NCBI GenBank assembly: GCA_020634235.1
Contig: JACKCB010000003.1
Span: 62,001-126,000 of the forward strand
Direction: 5' to 3'
Source of the DNA: Ardenticatenaceae bacterium
GTDB taxonomy: Bacteria; Chloroflexota; Anaerolineae; Promineifilales; Promineifilaceae
Length of the DNA stretch: 64,000 nt
Positions 33,495 to 42,509 of this stretch are shown here, one piece after another. A program made the translations under genes and the position numbers. The number at the start of each line of letters is the position of its first letter. The stretch's first letter is position 1. Under the pieces are notes generated by a model. It was not told the DNA's origin. It was given only the letters and a program-made list of their open reading frames with translations, and did no database searches.

Positions 33495-34606
33495 GCCGCA
33501 ACGATGTCTTGCTGACGGTTTCTGGCGAAATGGACCCGGATGTGGCCACCAAGACGGCCCGCGGCGAACGCCCGGAAGCGGACTACATAGCCATGGCCCG
33601 CACCTTTGGCGCGGATTTGCTGGATTACACGGCGGCGCGGCGGCGCGCCGGCCGGGTGGGTCGGCTGCTGGAGCGTTTGGGCGGCCCCAATCTGCTGCTG
33701 GCCTGGGTTTGCTTCCGGCTGCGCCACCATTACCGCGTCCTCTTTACCGATGGCGAGCAAGTGGGGCTGCCCCTGGCCTTGCTGCTGAAGTTCTTGGGGG
33801 GCGGGCGGCGGCCCCAGCACCTGATGATTGTGCATATCCTGTCGGTGGGGAAGAAGATGCGCCTGCTGGATTGGCTGCGGCTGCACACCCACATTGACCG
33901 CTTTCTGACCTACGCCACCTGGCAGCAGCAGTTCATCCAGCAGCGCTGGCACCTGCCGCCGGAGCGGGTGGTGTGGACGCCCTTCATGGTGGACACGAGC
34001 TTTTTTGCCCCGGAGCAAGCCGGGAAGCTGGACCTGCTGCCGGAGCTACCCGGCCGGGATTTGCCCATCATTTGCGCCGTGGGCCTGGAATTCCGCGATT
34101 ACCCCACGTTGTTGGCTGCGGTTGCGGGATTGCCGGTTCAGGTGGTTATCGCGGCGGCCAGCCCCTGGTCGCGTCGGGTGGATAGTACAGCCGGCCGGGA
34201 AATACCGGCCAATGTACTGGTACGCCGCTTCACGCAGTATGAATTGCGCGAACTGTATGCAGTAAGCCGCTTTGTAACCATGCCTTTGTATAATGTGTAC
34301 TTCCAGGCCGGTGTTACGGCACTTCTGGAGGCCATGGCCATGGGCAAGGGTGTGATTTGTTCCCGAACACCCGGACAGACGGATGTGGTCGTAGACGGTG
34401 TGACCGGGATCTATGTGCCGCCCGAAAATCCGCAAGCCCTGCGGCAGGCCATGGAGGCCTGGCTCAAGAATCCGGTCGAGGCAGAGCAGATGGGTAGGGC
34501 CGGTCGCCAACGGGTTGTGGCCGAGATGAGTCTGGCGCGTTACGTGGCCCGGCTCAACAAACTGGTGCAGCAAGCCCGCCGTGAATCGGCCACACCATAC
34601 CGCTAG
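33491..34606 (+). CDS. GT4-like glycosyltransferase
   Basis: A 371-residue GT-B enzyme. The nucleotide-binding half contains AVGLEFRDYPTLLAAV and VYFQAGVTALLEAMAMGKGVICSRTPGQTDVV with the acidic pair of GT4 enzymes. The N-terminal half differs from the other two GT4 proteins. The reading frame is coupled to the upstream gene by ATGA. Confidence 0.87.
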   Translation: MSRNDVLLTVSGEMDPDVATKTARGERPEADYIAMARTFGADLLDYTAARRRAGRVGRLLERLGGPNLLLAWVCFRLRHHYRVLFTDGEQVGLPLALLLKFLGGGRRPQHLMIVHILSVGKKMRLLDWLRLHTHIDRFLTYATWQQQFIQQRWHLPPERVVWTPFMVDTSFFAPEQAGKLDLLPELPGRDLPIICAVGLEFRDYPTLLAAVAGLPVQVVIAAASPWSRRVDSTAGREIPANVLVRRFTQYELRELYAVSRFVTMPLYNVYFQAGVTALLEAMAMGKGVICSRTPGQTDVVVDGVTGIYVPPENPQALRQAMEAWLKNPVEAEQMGRAGRQRVVAEMSLARYVARLNKLVQQARRESATPYR

Positions 34607-34695
34607 CTCTGTGGCTCTTTTGTAATTCGTGGGGTTACCCCCCCAATGTGGGGCGGAGTGGAGACTTCAGTTGGAATGGTTCCGGATCGAGTTGT

Positions 34696-35976
34696 ATGTT
34701 ATTGTTTTGGCTGTCAGCAACCCTACTTGTGGCCCAAGCGGCGTTAGCGTTTATTGTGGGGTATTTGCTCCTGTTGACAACTGCTGCCTGGCGGGCCGCA
34801 CGGCACACCCCGCCCCGGCCGGGTGACCCCACCCACCACTTCGCCATTCTAATCCCGGCACACAATGAGGCGCTGCTGCTGCCCGAGACCCTGGCCAGCC
34901 TGGATGCGCTCGATTACCCCCGTGACCTGTATGAGGTTCATGTCGTGGCCGATAACTGCACCGACCAGACAGCCGCCGTGGCCCGCAAACTGGGGGCCAC
35001 CGTCCACGAGCGGCAGAATCCGGCGGAACGCGGCAAGGGGTATGCCTTGCAATGGCTGCTGGCGCGAATCTGGCAAGAACCGGCCGGTCCGGCGGCCGAT
35101 GCTTTTGTGATTGTGGACGCCGATACGGTTGTTGCGCCTGGTTTTCTGCGGGTGATGGATGCCCGGCTGGCGGGTGGCGAACGGGTGATCCAGGGCTATT
35201 ACGCGGTGCGTGACCCCGGCCGGGGCACGGCGGTAAGCCTGCGTTATGCCGCCCTGGCGGTACTCCACTTTCTGCGCCCGCAAGGCCGGATGGTGTTGGG
35301 CGGCTCGGCCGGGCTGAAGGGTAACGGTATGGTCTTCGCCGCGGAGGTGATGCAGGCCCATCGTTGGCCGGCTTCCATTACCGAGGACATTGAGCTGCAC
35401 ATGGACCTGATCCTGGCTGGCGAGCGGGTGACGTTTGCCCCCGACGCGCTGGTGTGGGCCGAAATGCCCGACACTCTGGCCGAAGCCCAGACCCAAAACG
35501 AGCGCTGGGAACGCGGCCGGGTGGAACTGGCCCGGCGCTATGTGCCCCGGCTGCTGCATGAGGCGCGGGGCGCGGCGCGGCAAGGCCGGCGCGGCCGCGC
35601 CTTTCTGCTGTTTGATGCGGCGCTGGAGCATCTTATCCCGCCTTTTTCGTTGTTGGCGGCGCTGAGTGGGGTTGGGCTGCTGCTGGCTGGTTTATTGGCT
35701 GTCCCCGGCCGGGGGCGGCGCAAGCGCGCTTGTTTGCCCGGCGTGAACCTCTTGCTGGGCGTGGCGCTGCTGGCCGGGCAGGCCATTTACCTGCTGGCCG
35801 GGCTGCGTCTGGTGCGCGCCCCGCGCCAGGTGTACCAATCTTTGCTGGCCGCGCCGCGCTACGTGTTGTGGAAGCTGCTGTTGTATCTGGGTGTGCTCTC
35901 CGGCCGGGGCAAAGACGACTGGGTGCGCACCGCTCGCAAAGAACCCTTATCCGAATCATCATTGCCCGTGGAGTGA
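34696..35976 (+). CDS. Membrane glycosyltransferase, GT2 family
   Basis: A 426-residue protein: an N-terminal helix (about 3-28), a GT-A domain with FAILIPAHNEALLLPETL, DAFVIVDADTVV (DxD) and ENERW-like QTQNERWERGR, then three C-terminal hydrophobic segments. This is the processive-type GT2 layout (cellulose/hyaluronan synthase-like) though only moderately long. The start is set at ATG 34696, where the helix begins; GTG 34648 would add unlikely residues. Confidence 0.85.
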   Translation: MLLFWLSATLLVAQAALAFIVGYLLLLTTAAWRAARHTPPRPGDPTHHFAILIPAHNEALLLPETLASLDALDYPRDLYEVHVVADNCTDQTAAVARKLGATVHERQNPAERGKGYALQWLLARIWQEPAGPAADAFVIVDADTVVAPGFLRVMDARLAGGERVIQGYYAVRDPGRGTAVSLRYAALAVLHFLRPQGRMVLGGSAGLKGNGMVFAAEVMQAHRWPASITEDIELHMDLILAGERVTFAPDALVWAEMPDTLAEAQTQNERWERGRVELARRYVPRLLHEARGAARQGRRGRAFLLFDAALEHLIPPFSLLAALSGVGLLLAGLLAVPGRGRRKRACLPGVNLLLGVALLAGQAIYLLAGLRLVRAPRQVYQSLLAAPRYVLWKLLLYLGVLSGRGKDDWVRTARKEPLSESSLPVE

Positions 35977-35979
35977 CGT

Positions 35980-36720
35980 GTGAGTAGCCAAGAAATTCAA
36001 CCCGCTCTGGACAAAAAAGCCGCCCGCATGTTGGAGATATACGCCAACGAGCAGTTCAAAAGCCCGCGCAATATCCAGCGCCTGCGCGTGCAGCTCATTG
36101 TCTGGGTGCTGCGCAACAAGGTCCTGGGCAATCTCAAGCGCATGTCGGACCTGGTGCTGGGGTCAGTGGCGCTCATCCTTCTTTCGCCCGTCATGGCTAT
36201 TACGGCCCTGCTCATAAAGCTGGACTCGCCCGGCCCGGTCATTTTCCGGCAAGAGCGTGTGGGGGCTTTTGGCCGGCCATTTACCTGTTACAAGTTCCGT
36301 TCCATGACAGTGGACGCTGAAGCGCGCAAGGTGGACTTGCTGGCCCTTAATGAGGCTGACGCGGTGGTGTTTAAGATGGCTAACGACCCCCGCGTGACGC
36401 GCGTGGGGCGCATCATTCGTAAGTACAGCATTGACGAGCTGCCGCAGTTTTGGAATGTATTGCGGGGGGACATGAGCCTGGTGGGACCGCGCCCACCGGT
36501 GCCTTATGAAGTGAGCCAGTATGACTTCTACCAGTTGGGACGCCTGGGCGCAGTACCTGGAATCACCGGGCTGCAGCAGGTCTCCGGCCGGAGTGATCTG
36601 GCGTTTAAGCGCTGGGTAGAACTAGACTTGCAGTATATCGCCGAGCAGAGTTTCTGGAAGGACATTGAAATCCTGCTGAAGACGCTGCCGGCGGTCATAT
36701 TGGCGCGCGGTGCCCGCTAG
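35980..36720 (+). CDS. Undecaprenyl-phosphate phosphoglycosyl transferase
   Basis: A 246-residue monotopic PGT (bacterial sugar transferase). A hydrophobic segment precedes PVIFRQERVGAFGRPFTCYKFRSM, and SIDELPQFWNVLRGDMSLVGPRPP includes the catalytic Asp-Glu pair. It starts lipid-linked repeat-unit assembly by loading the first sugar phosphate. GTG start at 35980, with GGAG six bases before it. Compare the fused, dyad-less PGT domain encoded at 38295-39989. Confidence 0.93.
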   Translation: MSSQEIQPALDKKAARMLEIYANEQFKSPRNIQRLRVQLIVWVLRNKVLGNLKRMSDLVLGSVALILLSPVMAITALLIKLDSPGPVIFRQERVGAFGRPFTCYKFRSMTVDAEARKVDLLALNEADAVVFKMANDPRVTRVGRIIRKYSIDELPQFWNVLRGDMSLVGPRPPVPYEVSQYDFYQLGRLGAVPGITGLQQVSGRSDLAFKRWVELDLQYIAEQSFWKDIEILLKTLPAVILARGAR

Positions 36721-36843
36721 TTGTGACGGCTTCTGCACCCCTTCGCCTGAGAAACAGAGCGGTGGCTCTCCCATTGATCTGCTTGAACATTAACCGCAGC
36801 CCTTCTTCTGAATTGCAGTCGCGTTGAACACCAGGGACGAACC

Positions 36844-38295
36844 ATGCGTAAGCTCATCATCATGATGGGGATTCCAATTGATGATCTGTCCATGTCGGAG
36901 GTACTGGATCGGCTGGAGCTGTTTATTGCCCGTGGACGGGCGACGGGCAAAGCGCACCAGGTGGCCACGGTGAATGCCGATTTTGTGGTGAAGGCGATGC
37001 GCGATCCGGAGCTGCGTTATTTGCTGCAAGAGGCGGACCTGGCCACAGCGGACGGTATGCCCCTGGTGTGGGGGGCGCGGCTGCTGGGGGTGAATCTCCC
37101 CGGCCGGGTTACCGGCGCCGACCTCATTCCTGCCCTGGCTACCCGCGCGGCCGAGCGGGGATACTCTATGTACCTGTTGGGGGCGGGGCCGGGCGTGGCC
37201 CAGCGGGCGGCCGAGGCGCTGCAAGCCGAGAATCCTGGGCTGCGGTTGGCCGGCTGCCAATCGCCCCCCTATGGCTCTATCCTGGAGATGGATCCGGCGA
37301 TTTTGGCGGAGATTAGGGCGTCCCGGCCGGATATCCTTTTGGTTGCTTTTGGTAACCCCAAGCAGGAGAAGTGGATTGGCATGTACGGGGCGCAGTTGGG
37401 CGTGCCCGTGATGATTGGCGTGGGCGGGACGCTCGACTTCCTGGCCGGGAACGTGCGCCGCGCACCCGATTGGATGCAGCAGGCCGGGCTGGAATGGCTT
37501 TACCGCCTGCTGCAAGAGCCGCGTCGCATGTGGAAGCGTTACGTGACCGACCTGTTGGGCTTTTCTATTTTCTTTAGCCGGCAGTGGTGGGTGATGCGCC
37601 GCGGAGGCGTGCCGGCGGCGCTGCTGCCAACCAGCGACGTGGTGTTGGTTGAAGGCAAGGCGGTTATCAACGTTCAGGGGCGGATTGACGTGCGCGACTA
37701 TGACTCCTTTGGGTCACAGTGGGCCGCGGCGCTGCAAGAGACGGCGCACCTGGTCATGAACCTGGAGAAGGCCGAGTTCTTGGATAGTTCGGCCATTGGG
37801 GCGCTGGTGGGGCTGGCCAAGCAGGCGCGGGATGCGGGCGGTGACCTGGTGCTGGTGCAGGTGCCGCCGGCCATCCAGCGTACCCTGAACTTGCTGCGCC
37901 TGGACCGCTTTTTCACCATTGAGGCGACGGTCCCGGCCGGGTTGGCTGCCAGCGATGCGCCCTTGCCGGAGCCGGTAGCGGTACGTGAGGCGTGGACGGT
38001 TTATCGCGCCCCGCGCCGGCTGGATGCGCAGACAGCGCCAGAGATGACGGCCCACTGCCTGGCGCTGCTGGACGAATCGCCCCAACTGGTGATCGACTTT
38101 AGCGACACGTTGTTCCTGGCCAGTGCCGGACTGGCGGCGCTGGCGGAGCTGCACCGCGTGGCGGCCGCGCAGGCGGGGGAGCTGCGGCTGGCTGGCTGTG
38201 CGCCCGATGTGCGCCGGGTGTTGTCGCTGGTGCGTTTTGATAAGATGTTGACCGTCTTTGAGGACGTGGCAATGGCCACGGCGGCAGCGGCGTGA
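36844..38295 (+). CDS. WecG/TagA glycosyltransferase fused to two STAS domains
   Basis: A 483-residue fusion. Residues 1-235 are a GT26 (WecG/TagA/CpsF) enzyme: NADFVVKA, the TADGMPLVWGARLLG acid motif and FGNPKQEKWI are present. Residues about 265-362 form a STAS domain (INVQGRIDVRDYDSF; LEKAEFLDSSAIGAL with Ser315/Ser316 at the phosphosite). Residues about 383-478 form a second STAS domain (YRAPRRLDAQTAPEM) whose site reads FLASAGL, lacking the Asp and second Ser. STAS domains are switch partners of RsbW-type kinases, and such genes follow at 39989-42412. The architecture suggests glycosyl transfer gated by phosphorylation. Inference only. Confidence 0.9.
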   Translation: MRKLIIMMGIPIDDLSMSEVLDRLELFIARGRATGKAHQVATVNADFVVKAMRDPELRYLLQEADLATADGMPLVWGARLLGVNLPGRVTGADLIPALATRAAERGYSMYLLGAGPGVAQRAAEALQAENPGLRLAGCQSPPYGSILEMDPAILAEIRASRPDILLVAFGNPKQEKWIGMYGAQLGVPVMIGVGGTLDFLAGNVRRAPDWMQQAGLEWLYRLLQEPRRMWKRYVTDLLGFSIFFSRQWWVMRRGGVPAALLPTSDVVLVEGKAVINVQGRIDVRDYDSFGSQWAAALQETAHLVMNLEKAEFLDSSAIGALVGLAKQARDAGGDLVLVQVPPAIQRTLNLLRLDRFFTIEATVPAGLAASDAPLPEPVAVREAWTVYRAPRRLDAQTAPEMTAHCLALLDESPQLVIDFSDTLFLASAGLAALAELHRVAAAQAGELRLAGCAPDVRRVLSLVRFDKMLTVFEDVAMATAAAA

Positions 38296-39989
38296 TGGAC
38301 GAGGTGGCGGAGGCGATGCAGGTGATTTTGCTGGCGACCGGTGAGACGGAACGTATGCGGCCGCTGACGGAAGCGGTGTGTACGCCGATGCTGCCGGTGC
38401 TGAACCGGCCGGTGATGAGCTACCCGGTGATGCTGCTGGCGCGCCAGTCGATTAAGCAGGCGCTGGTGAGCCTTTATCACCTGGGCGGCAGCATTGAGGC
38501 TTATTTTGGCAGCGGCCAGCGTTGGGGCATGACCCTGGATTACCGTTTGCAGCGTGATGCGTGGGGGACGGCGGGGTCGCTGAAGTGGGCGGCATCGGGA
38601 TTGCAGCAGACGTTTGTGGTGCTGCCGGCGGACCGGCTGGTGGATGTGGATCTGCGAGCCATGGTGGCTTTTCATCAGGCCCAGGGGGCTTTGGCGACGG
38701 TGGGGGTGGTGCCCTCCGGCCGGGGACGGACTATTGCCCCTGGCTTTGACAATACGCTGCTGGTGGATGGGGTGGGCCAGGTGCTGGGCGTGGGGCAGGG
38801 TGATTACCTGGACAGCGGGGTCTACGTGTTTGAGCCGGAAGTGCTGGCTGAGATTCCCGGCCGGGTCCCGTTTGACATTCATTTTGACTTGCTGCCGAAA
38901 CTGCTGGCCGCGTCCCGGCCGGTGTTGGCTTATGAGTTGGACGGGTATTGGAACCCGCTGCAGGATTTTGGCCAGTACCAGGCGGCCCAACAGCACCTGC
39001 TGTATAGTGCTGTGGCCGACACGACGGCCCTCAACGGTACCCCCGCCTTCGGCTTTCCGGAGACGGAGGGCAGCCAGATTGCGCGCGGCATCTGGGTGGG
39101 GCGCAACCACATGATCCATCCCTCTGCCCGCCTGTCGGCCCCTGTTTATATTGGCCCTAACTGCCGCATTGGGCCAGAAGTGGAGCTTGGACCGGGGGCG
39201 GTTATTGGGGCCAACGTGATGATTGATGATGGCGCGACCGTTTTCCAGAGCACGGTGCTCGACAACACCTATGTCGGGCAGTTGGTGAACCTGGAAAACC
39301 GGGTCGTGGCCAGGGCGCTGCTCATAGATGCTCTCACTGCTGAGTATGCCCAGATTGTGGACCATTTTTTGCTGGGCGAAGCGACAACGGCGGTGCTGGG
39401 TATGGGTTTGCAGCAGGCGGGCCACAAGCTGCTGGCGCTGCTGCTGCTCCTGCTGTTGTGGCCGCTGCTGCTGCTTGGCGTGGTTGTGGCCTGGGTCTCA
39501 ACCGGTGGTGTGCTGGAGCGTGTGCCCCGGCGGGGTGTGCTGCCGGCCCACCTGGGCCGGGGGCGGCGGGCGGAGGTGAGTGACTTGCACCTGCTGCATT
39601 TCCGCACCTGCCGGCAGGGTGTCCTCACCCCGGCCGGGCGCTGGCTGATGCGTTGGGAAGGACACCGGCTGCCGGAACTGTGGAGCGTGGTGCAGGGACA
39701 GTTGGGGCTGGTGGGCGTGAAGCCGCTCACCCTGGCCGAGGCGGCCGAGGTCACAGAACCGTGGCAGCAGCAGCGCTATGCAGCTATGGCCGGGGTGACC
39801 GGGTTGTGGTATGTTGAGGCCCCGGCTGCGGCCAATCTGGATACGGTGCTGGTGACAGATACCTACTATGTGGCGACCCGGAATTGGCGCGAAGCGCTGC
39901 GCATTCTTTGGCGTACCCCTGGTGCGTGGTGGCGGCGCTTGCGGCAGACAGGAAGTGGATTGAGTGCTAGGATGGAGGCAAATCTGTAA
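38295..39989 (+). CDS. Nucleotidyltransferase - beta-helix - phosphoglycosyl-transferase fusion, probably inactive
   Basis: A 564-residue protein starting by ATGA overlap with the previous gene. An N-terminal sugar nucleotidyltransferase fold (about 8-230) opens LLATGETERMRPLTEAVCTPMLPVLNRP, where active enzymes have GGxGTRLRP and PKPM; both the Gly-rich loop and the Lys are lost. A short hexapeptide segment (VYIGPNCRIGPEVELGPGAVIGANV) follows, then a Leu-rich helix (about 370-395) and a PGT-like domain with GHRLPELWSVVQGQLGLVGVKP. There the catalytic Asp-Glu of IDELPQ is His-Arg. It may be a scaffold or regulator of the active PGT encoded at 35980. Confidence 0.8.
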   Translation: MDEVAEAMQVILLATGETERMRPLTEAVCTPMLPVLNRPVMSYPVMLLARQSIKQALVSLYHLGGSIEAYFGSGQRWGMTLDYRLQRDAWGTAGSLKWAASGLQQTFVVLPADRLVDVDLRAMVAFHQAQGALATVGVVPSGRGRTIAPGFDNTLLVDGVGQVLGVGQGDYLDSGVYVFEPEVLAEIPGRVPFDIHFDLLPKLLAASRPVLAYELDGYWNPLQDFGQYQAAQQHLLYSAVADTTALNGTPAFGFPETEGSQIARGIWVGRNHMIHPSARLSAPVYIGPNCRIGPEVELGPGAVIGANVMIDDGATVFQSTVLDNTYVGQLVNLENRVVARALLIDALTAEYAQIVDHFLLGEATTAVLGMGLQQAGHKLLALLLLLLLWPLLLLGVVVAWVSTGGVLERVPRRGVLPAHLGRGRRAEVSDLHLLHFRTCRQGVLTPAGRWLMRWEGHRLPELWSVVQGQLGLVGVKPLTLAEAAEVTEPWQQQRYAAMAGVTGLWYVEAPAAANLDTVLVTDTYYVATRNWREALRILWRTPGAWWRRLRQTGSGLSARMEANL

Positions 39990-40354
39990 TGGAGTTGCGA
40001 GAACGAGAGGCAGACGTGGACGATGTGGTTATCCTGGACCTGGCTGGCCGGCTGGATATTTTTACGATGCCACCGCTGCAGGATTGGATTGCTAATACGT
40101 TGGCCCGGCCGCGCTGCAAGATTGTGGTGAATATGGACGCGGTGGCCTTTTTGGATTCTACGGGGCTGGCCACGCTGGTGCAGGGTATGAAGCTCTGTCA
40201 GAAGATGGGTGGCGATCTGTACCTGTGCTGTTTGCGGCAGCCGGTACGGATGATCTTTGAAATGACGCGCCTGGATAAGGCGTTTGCGATTTTTGCTGCC
40301 GAAGAGGATGCGGTGGCGGCGCTGGCCGGGCTGGATAGTGCCCCGGCCGGGTAG
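39989..40354 (+). CDS. STAS-domain anti-sigma-factor antagonist (RsbV/SpoIIAA-like)
   Basis: A 121-residue STAS protein: VVILDLAGRLDIFTMPPLQDW, then VNMDAVAFLDSTGLATLVQGM with the Asp-Ser-Thr phosphosite. In partner switching the dephosphorylated form binds the RsbW-like kinase and frees its target. Start ATG shares its A with the preceding TAA. It lies immediately before the PP2C gene and belongs to the same circuit. Confidence 0.92.
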   Translation: MELREREADVDDVVILDLAGRLDIFTMPPLQDWIANTLARPRCKIVVNMDAVAFLDSTGLATLVQGMKLCQKMGGDLYLCCLRQPVRMIFEMTRLDKAFAIFAAEEDAVAALAGLDSAPAG

Positions 40355-40412
40355 TGATGACGGCCTGAACGCCTTCTCACGCCCGTTCAGCGCCAAGGAA
40401 TGTGATTGAGAA

Positions 40413-41936
40413 ATGTTGGCAAATGTTTTGGCGGCACATCAAAAGGTTGTAGCCATGCTGGCCACGGCCTGGCTGGCTGATGGCGCTGCGTCCTATACGG
40501 TTTGGGTTGACGAGCGGCCGATCATGACGTGGCCGGCGCATTACACGCCAATGCGCGGTGGGCTGCAGGCCACGATTCGCCAGGAGAAGGATGGCGGGGT
40601 GCTGGGCGTATTGCAGGTGACCGGTGTGAGGATGCCGGGTGCCCAACTACGCTTGCAAGCGCAGGCGGCTATGTTGGGCCGTCTTTGTAACCTGGAACAT
40701 GATCTGCGCGGCATGACCTACCGGCTGATTGACACGCAGGACCAGTTGTTGGCTTTGTATGAATTGACACGGGCCACGCGGAATCATCTGGAGGTGCTGC
40801 CCTTGCTGCGCCAGTTGGCCACGGAGACGCAGCGGCTGGCTAAGGTGTCGGGGGCGTTTCTGGTGTTGGCCCGGCCGGGGCAGGCCCCGCTGACCGCTTT
40901 TGCGGCGGAGGCGGCCCTGGCGGCGGAGCTGGTTGAGCAATCTCTGCACCAGCTTCAGGAGGCGGCCAGGGAGCCGCTGCTTTACTGGCCACGGCTGGCC
41001 AATGAGGCGGGGGGGCATAATTCGCTGCTGATGGTGCCCATTGAACTGCATGGGCGGGTTTTTGCCGGGCTGGGATTGCTGGATAAGGTGGGCAACGAGT
41101 TTGTCTCGCCGGACCGTAAGCTGGCCCAGGCTATTGCAGAATTTGCCGGGGCGCAGATCGAGAATGTGCTGCTGTACCAATCTAGCCTGGAGCAGGCGCG
41201 CCTGCGTACGGAGATGGAGTGGGCGCAGCGGGTGCAACTGCGTCTGCTGCCGCAGCGTCCACCGGCGGTGCCGGGGTTGGACCTGTGGGCGGCATCCCGG
41301 CCGGCGCTGCAAGTGGGCGGTGACTTTTATGATTTCATTCCCTCTGAAGAGCGGCCGTTCTCCTTTGCGGTGGGGGATATTTCGGGCAAGGGTATGGCGG
41401 CGGCGATGTTGATGGCGATGACGCGCAGTGTGATCCGAGCCAAGTCGAATGTTTTGCCCTGGCCTTCGCCAGAGGACGTGATGGGGCGCTCGAATGAGGC
41501 GCTGTATGATGATTTCACAGAAGTGAGCATGTTTGCCACGGTGTTTGTGGGGCATTATTACAGCGAGTTGCGGCAGTTGACTTATGCTAATGCTGGCCAT
41601 TCGCCGGTGATTTATGTCCCGGCCGGGGGGCAGGCGACGATGTTGGAGGCTGATGGCACGCCGATGGGTATCTTGCCGGTGAGTTTGTCGGCTAACCACA
41701 GGATCGGGATTCAGCCGGGCGATCTGTTGGTGATTGCGACTGATGGGCTGAATGAGGCGCGCAATGCGCACGATGAGTTGTTTGGGCATGGCCGCTTGAT
41801 GTCGTTGGTGACATCGCTGGCCCACAAACCGGCTCAAGAAATTGCCGAGACGTTGTATGACGAGGTGGAGGCATATAGTGCCGGACATATGCAGGACGAC
41901 GATCAGACGATGGTTGTCTTGCGAGGGGTCGAGTAA
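40413..41936 (+). CDS. GAF-PP2C phosphatase (RsbU/SpoIIE-like)
   Basis: A 507-residue protein. The N-terminal 110 residues are unassigned, then a GAF-like sensor (about 115-270) and an SpoIIE-type PP2C domain with VGGDFYDF, GDISGKGMAAAM, ANAGHSPV, ATDGLNEAR and DDQTMVV: the metal-binding Asp residues are complete. It would dephosphorylate STAS proteins in response to a signal sensed by the GAF region. The next gene, RsbW-like, overlaps its stop by one base. Confidence 0.92.
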   Translation: MLANVLAAHQKVVAMLATAWLADGAASYTVWVDERPIMTWPAHYTPMRGGLQATIRQEKDGGVLGVLQVTGVRMPGAQLRLQAQAAMLGRLCNLEHDLRGMTYRLIDTQDQLLALYELTRATRNHLEVLPLLRQLATETQRLAKVSGAFLVLARPGQAPLTAFAAEAALAAELVEQSLHQLQEAAREPLLYWPRLANEAGGHNSLLMVPIELHGRVFAGLGLLDKVGNEFVSPDRKLAQAIAEFAGAQIENVLLYQSSLEQARLRTEMEWAQRVQLRLLPQRPPAVPGLDLWAASRPALQVGGDFYDFIPSEERPFSFAVGDISGKGMAAAMLMAMTRSVIRAKSNVLPWPSPEDVMGRSNEALYDDFTEVSMFATVFVGHYYSELRQLTYANAGHSPVIYVPAGGQATMLEADGTPMGILPVSLSANHRIGIQPGDLLVIATDGLNEARNAHDELFGHGRLMSLVTSLAHKPAQEIAETLYDEVEAYSAGHMQDDDQTMVVLRGVE

Positions 41937-42412
41937 TGAAAGGTAAGCAGGGTGGTGATAGCCAGCCGGAAACTGAGGCGGCTGAAATCAGGCTGAATTT
42001 GCCTGCCGAAATCCGGTTTCTGAATGTGTTGGGGGCCACGGTGACGGCCCTGGTTGAACGGATTCCCCGGATACCGCAGCCGGAGCAGTTGGCGTTTGAC
42101 GTTGGACTGGCAGCGCATGAGGTGTGTACCAACATCATGCAGCACGCTTATGCGGAGTATCCCGGCCGGGTGGAGATTGTCATTACCCTGGCCCCGGCAC
42201 CACGTAGACTAATCATTGAGTTCCAGGACACCGGCCGGGTCTTTGACCTGAGCAGCGTGCGCGAACCAGACCTGGACCAGGCCCAGATTCACGGCTACGG
42301 CCTGTTTCTGGTCCGGGCTTTGGTGGACGAACTGGACTACATCCCGGCCGCCGGCAACAATCGCTGGCTGCTGGTGAAGTACCTGGCAAACGGGGAAGAA
42401 AACCGCCAATAG
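41936..42412 (+). CDS. RsbW-like anti-sigma kinase (HATPase_c)
   Basis: A 158-residue GHKL ATPase: N box AAHEVCTNIMQHAYAEYPG, G1 box IEFQDTGRVFD, G2 region GYGLFLVRALVDELDY. This is the serine-kinase family that phosphorylates STAS partners. No sigma factor gene is adjacent, so its output may be the STAS-fused glycosyltransferase or a distant sigma factor. Confidence 0.92.
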   Translation: MKGKQGGDSQPETEAAEIRLNLPAEIRFLNVLGATVTALVERIPRIPQPEQLAFDVGLAAHEVCTNIMQHAYAEYPGRVEIVITLAPAPRRLIIEFQDTGRVFDLSSVREPDLDQAQIHGYGLFLVRALVDELDYIPAAGNNRWLLVKYLANGEENRQ

Positions 42413-42509
42413 CCCGTGGCTGGCCGTAATGGACCAGCGGTGCATCCACCGCGCAACTGCTGTGCGGCACTTCAGGTGGCTCCCGTTTGCCGATGAGACA
42501 GAGGAAACA

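Noticed and set aside
39430..39480. CTG-rich run as a simple-sequence repeat or phase-variable tract
   Set aside because: It encodes a Leu-rich transmembrane helix with mixed codons and no exact unit repeat.
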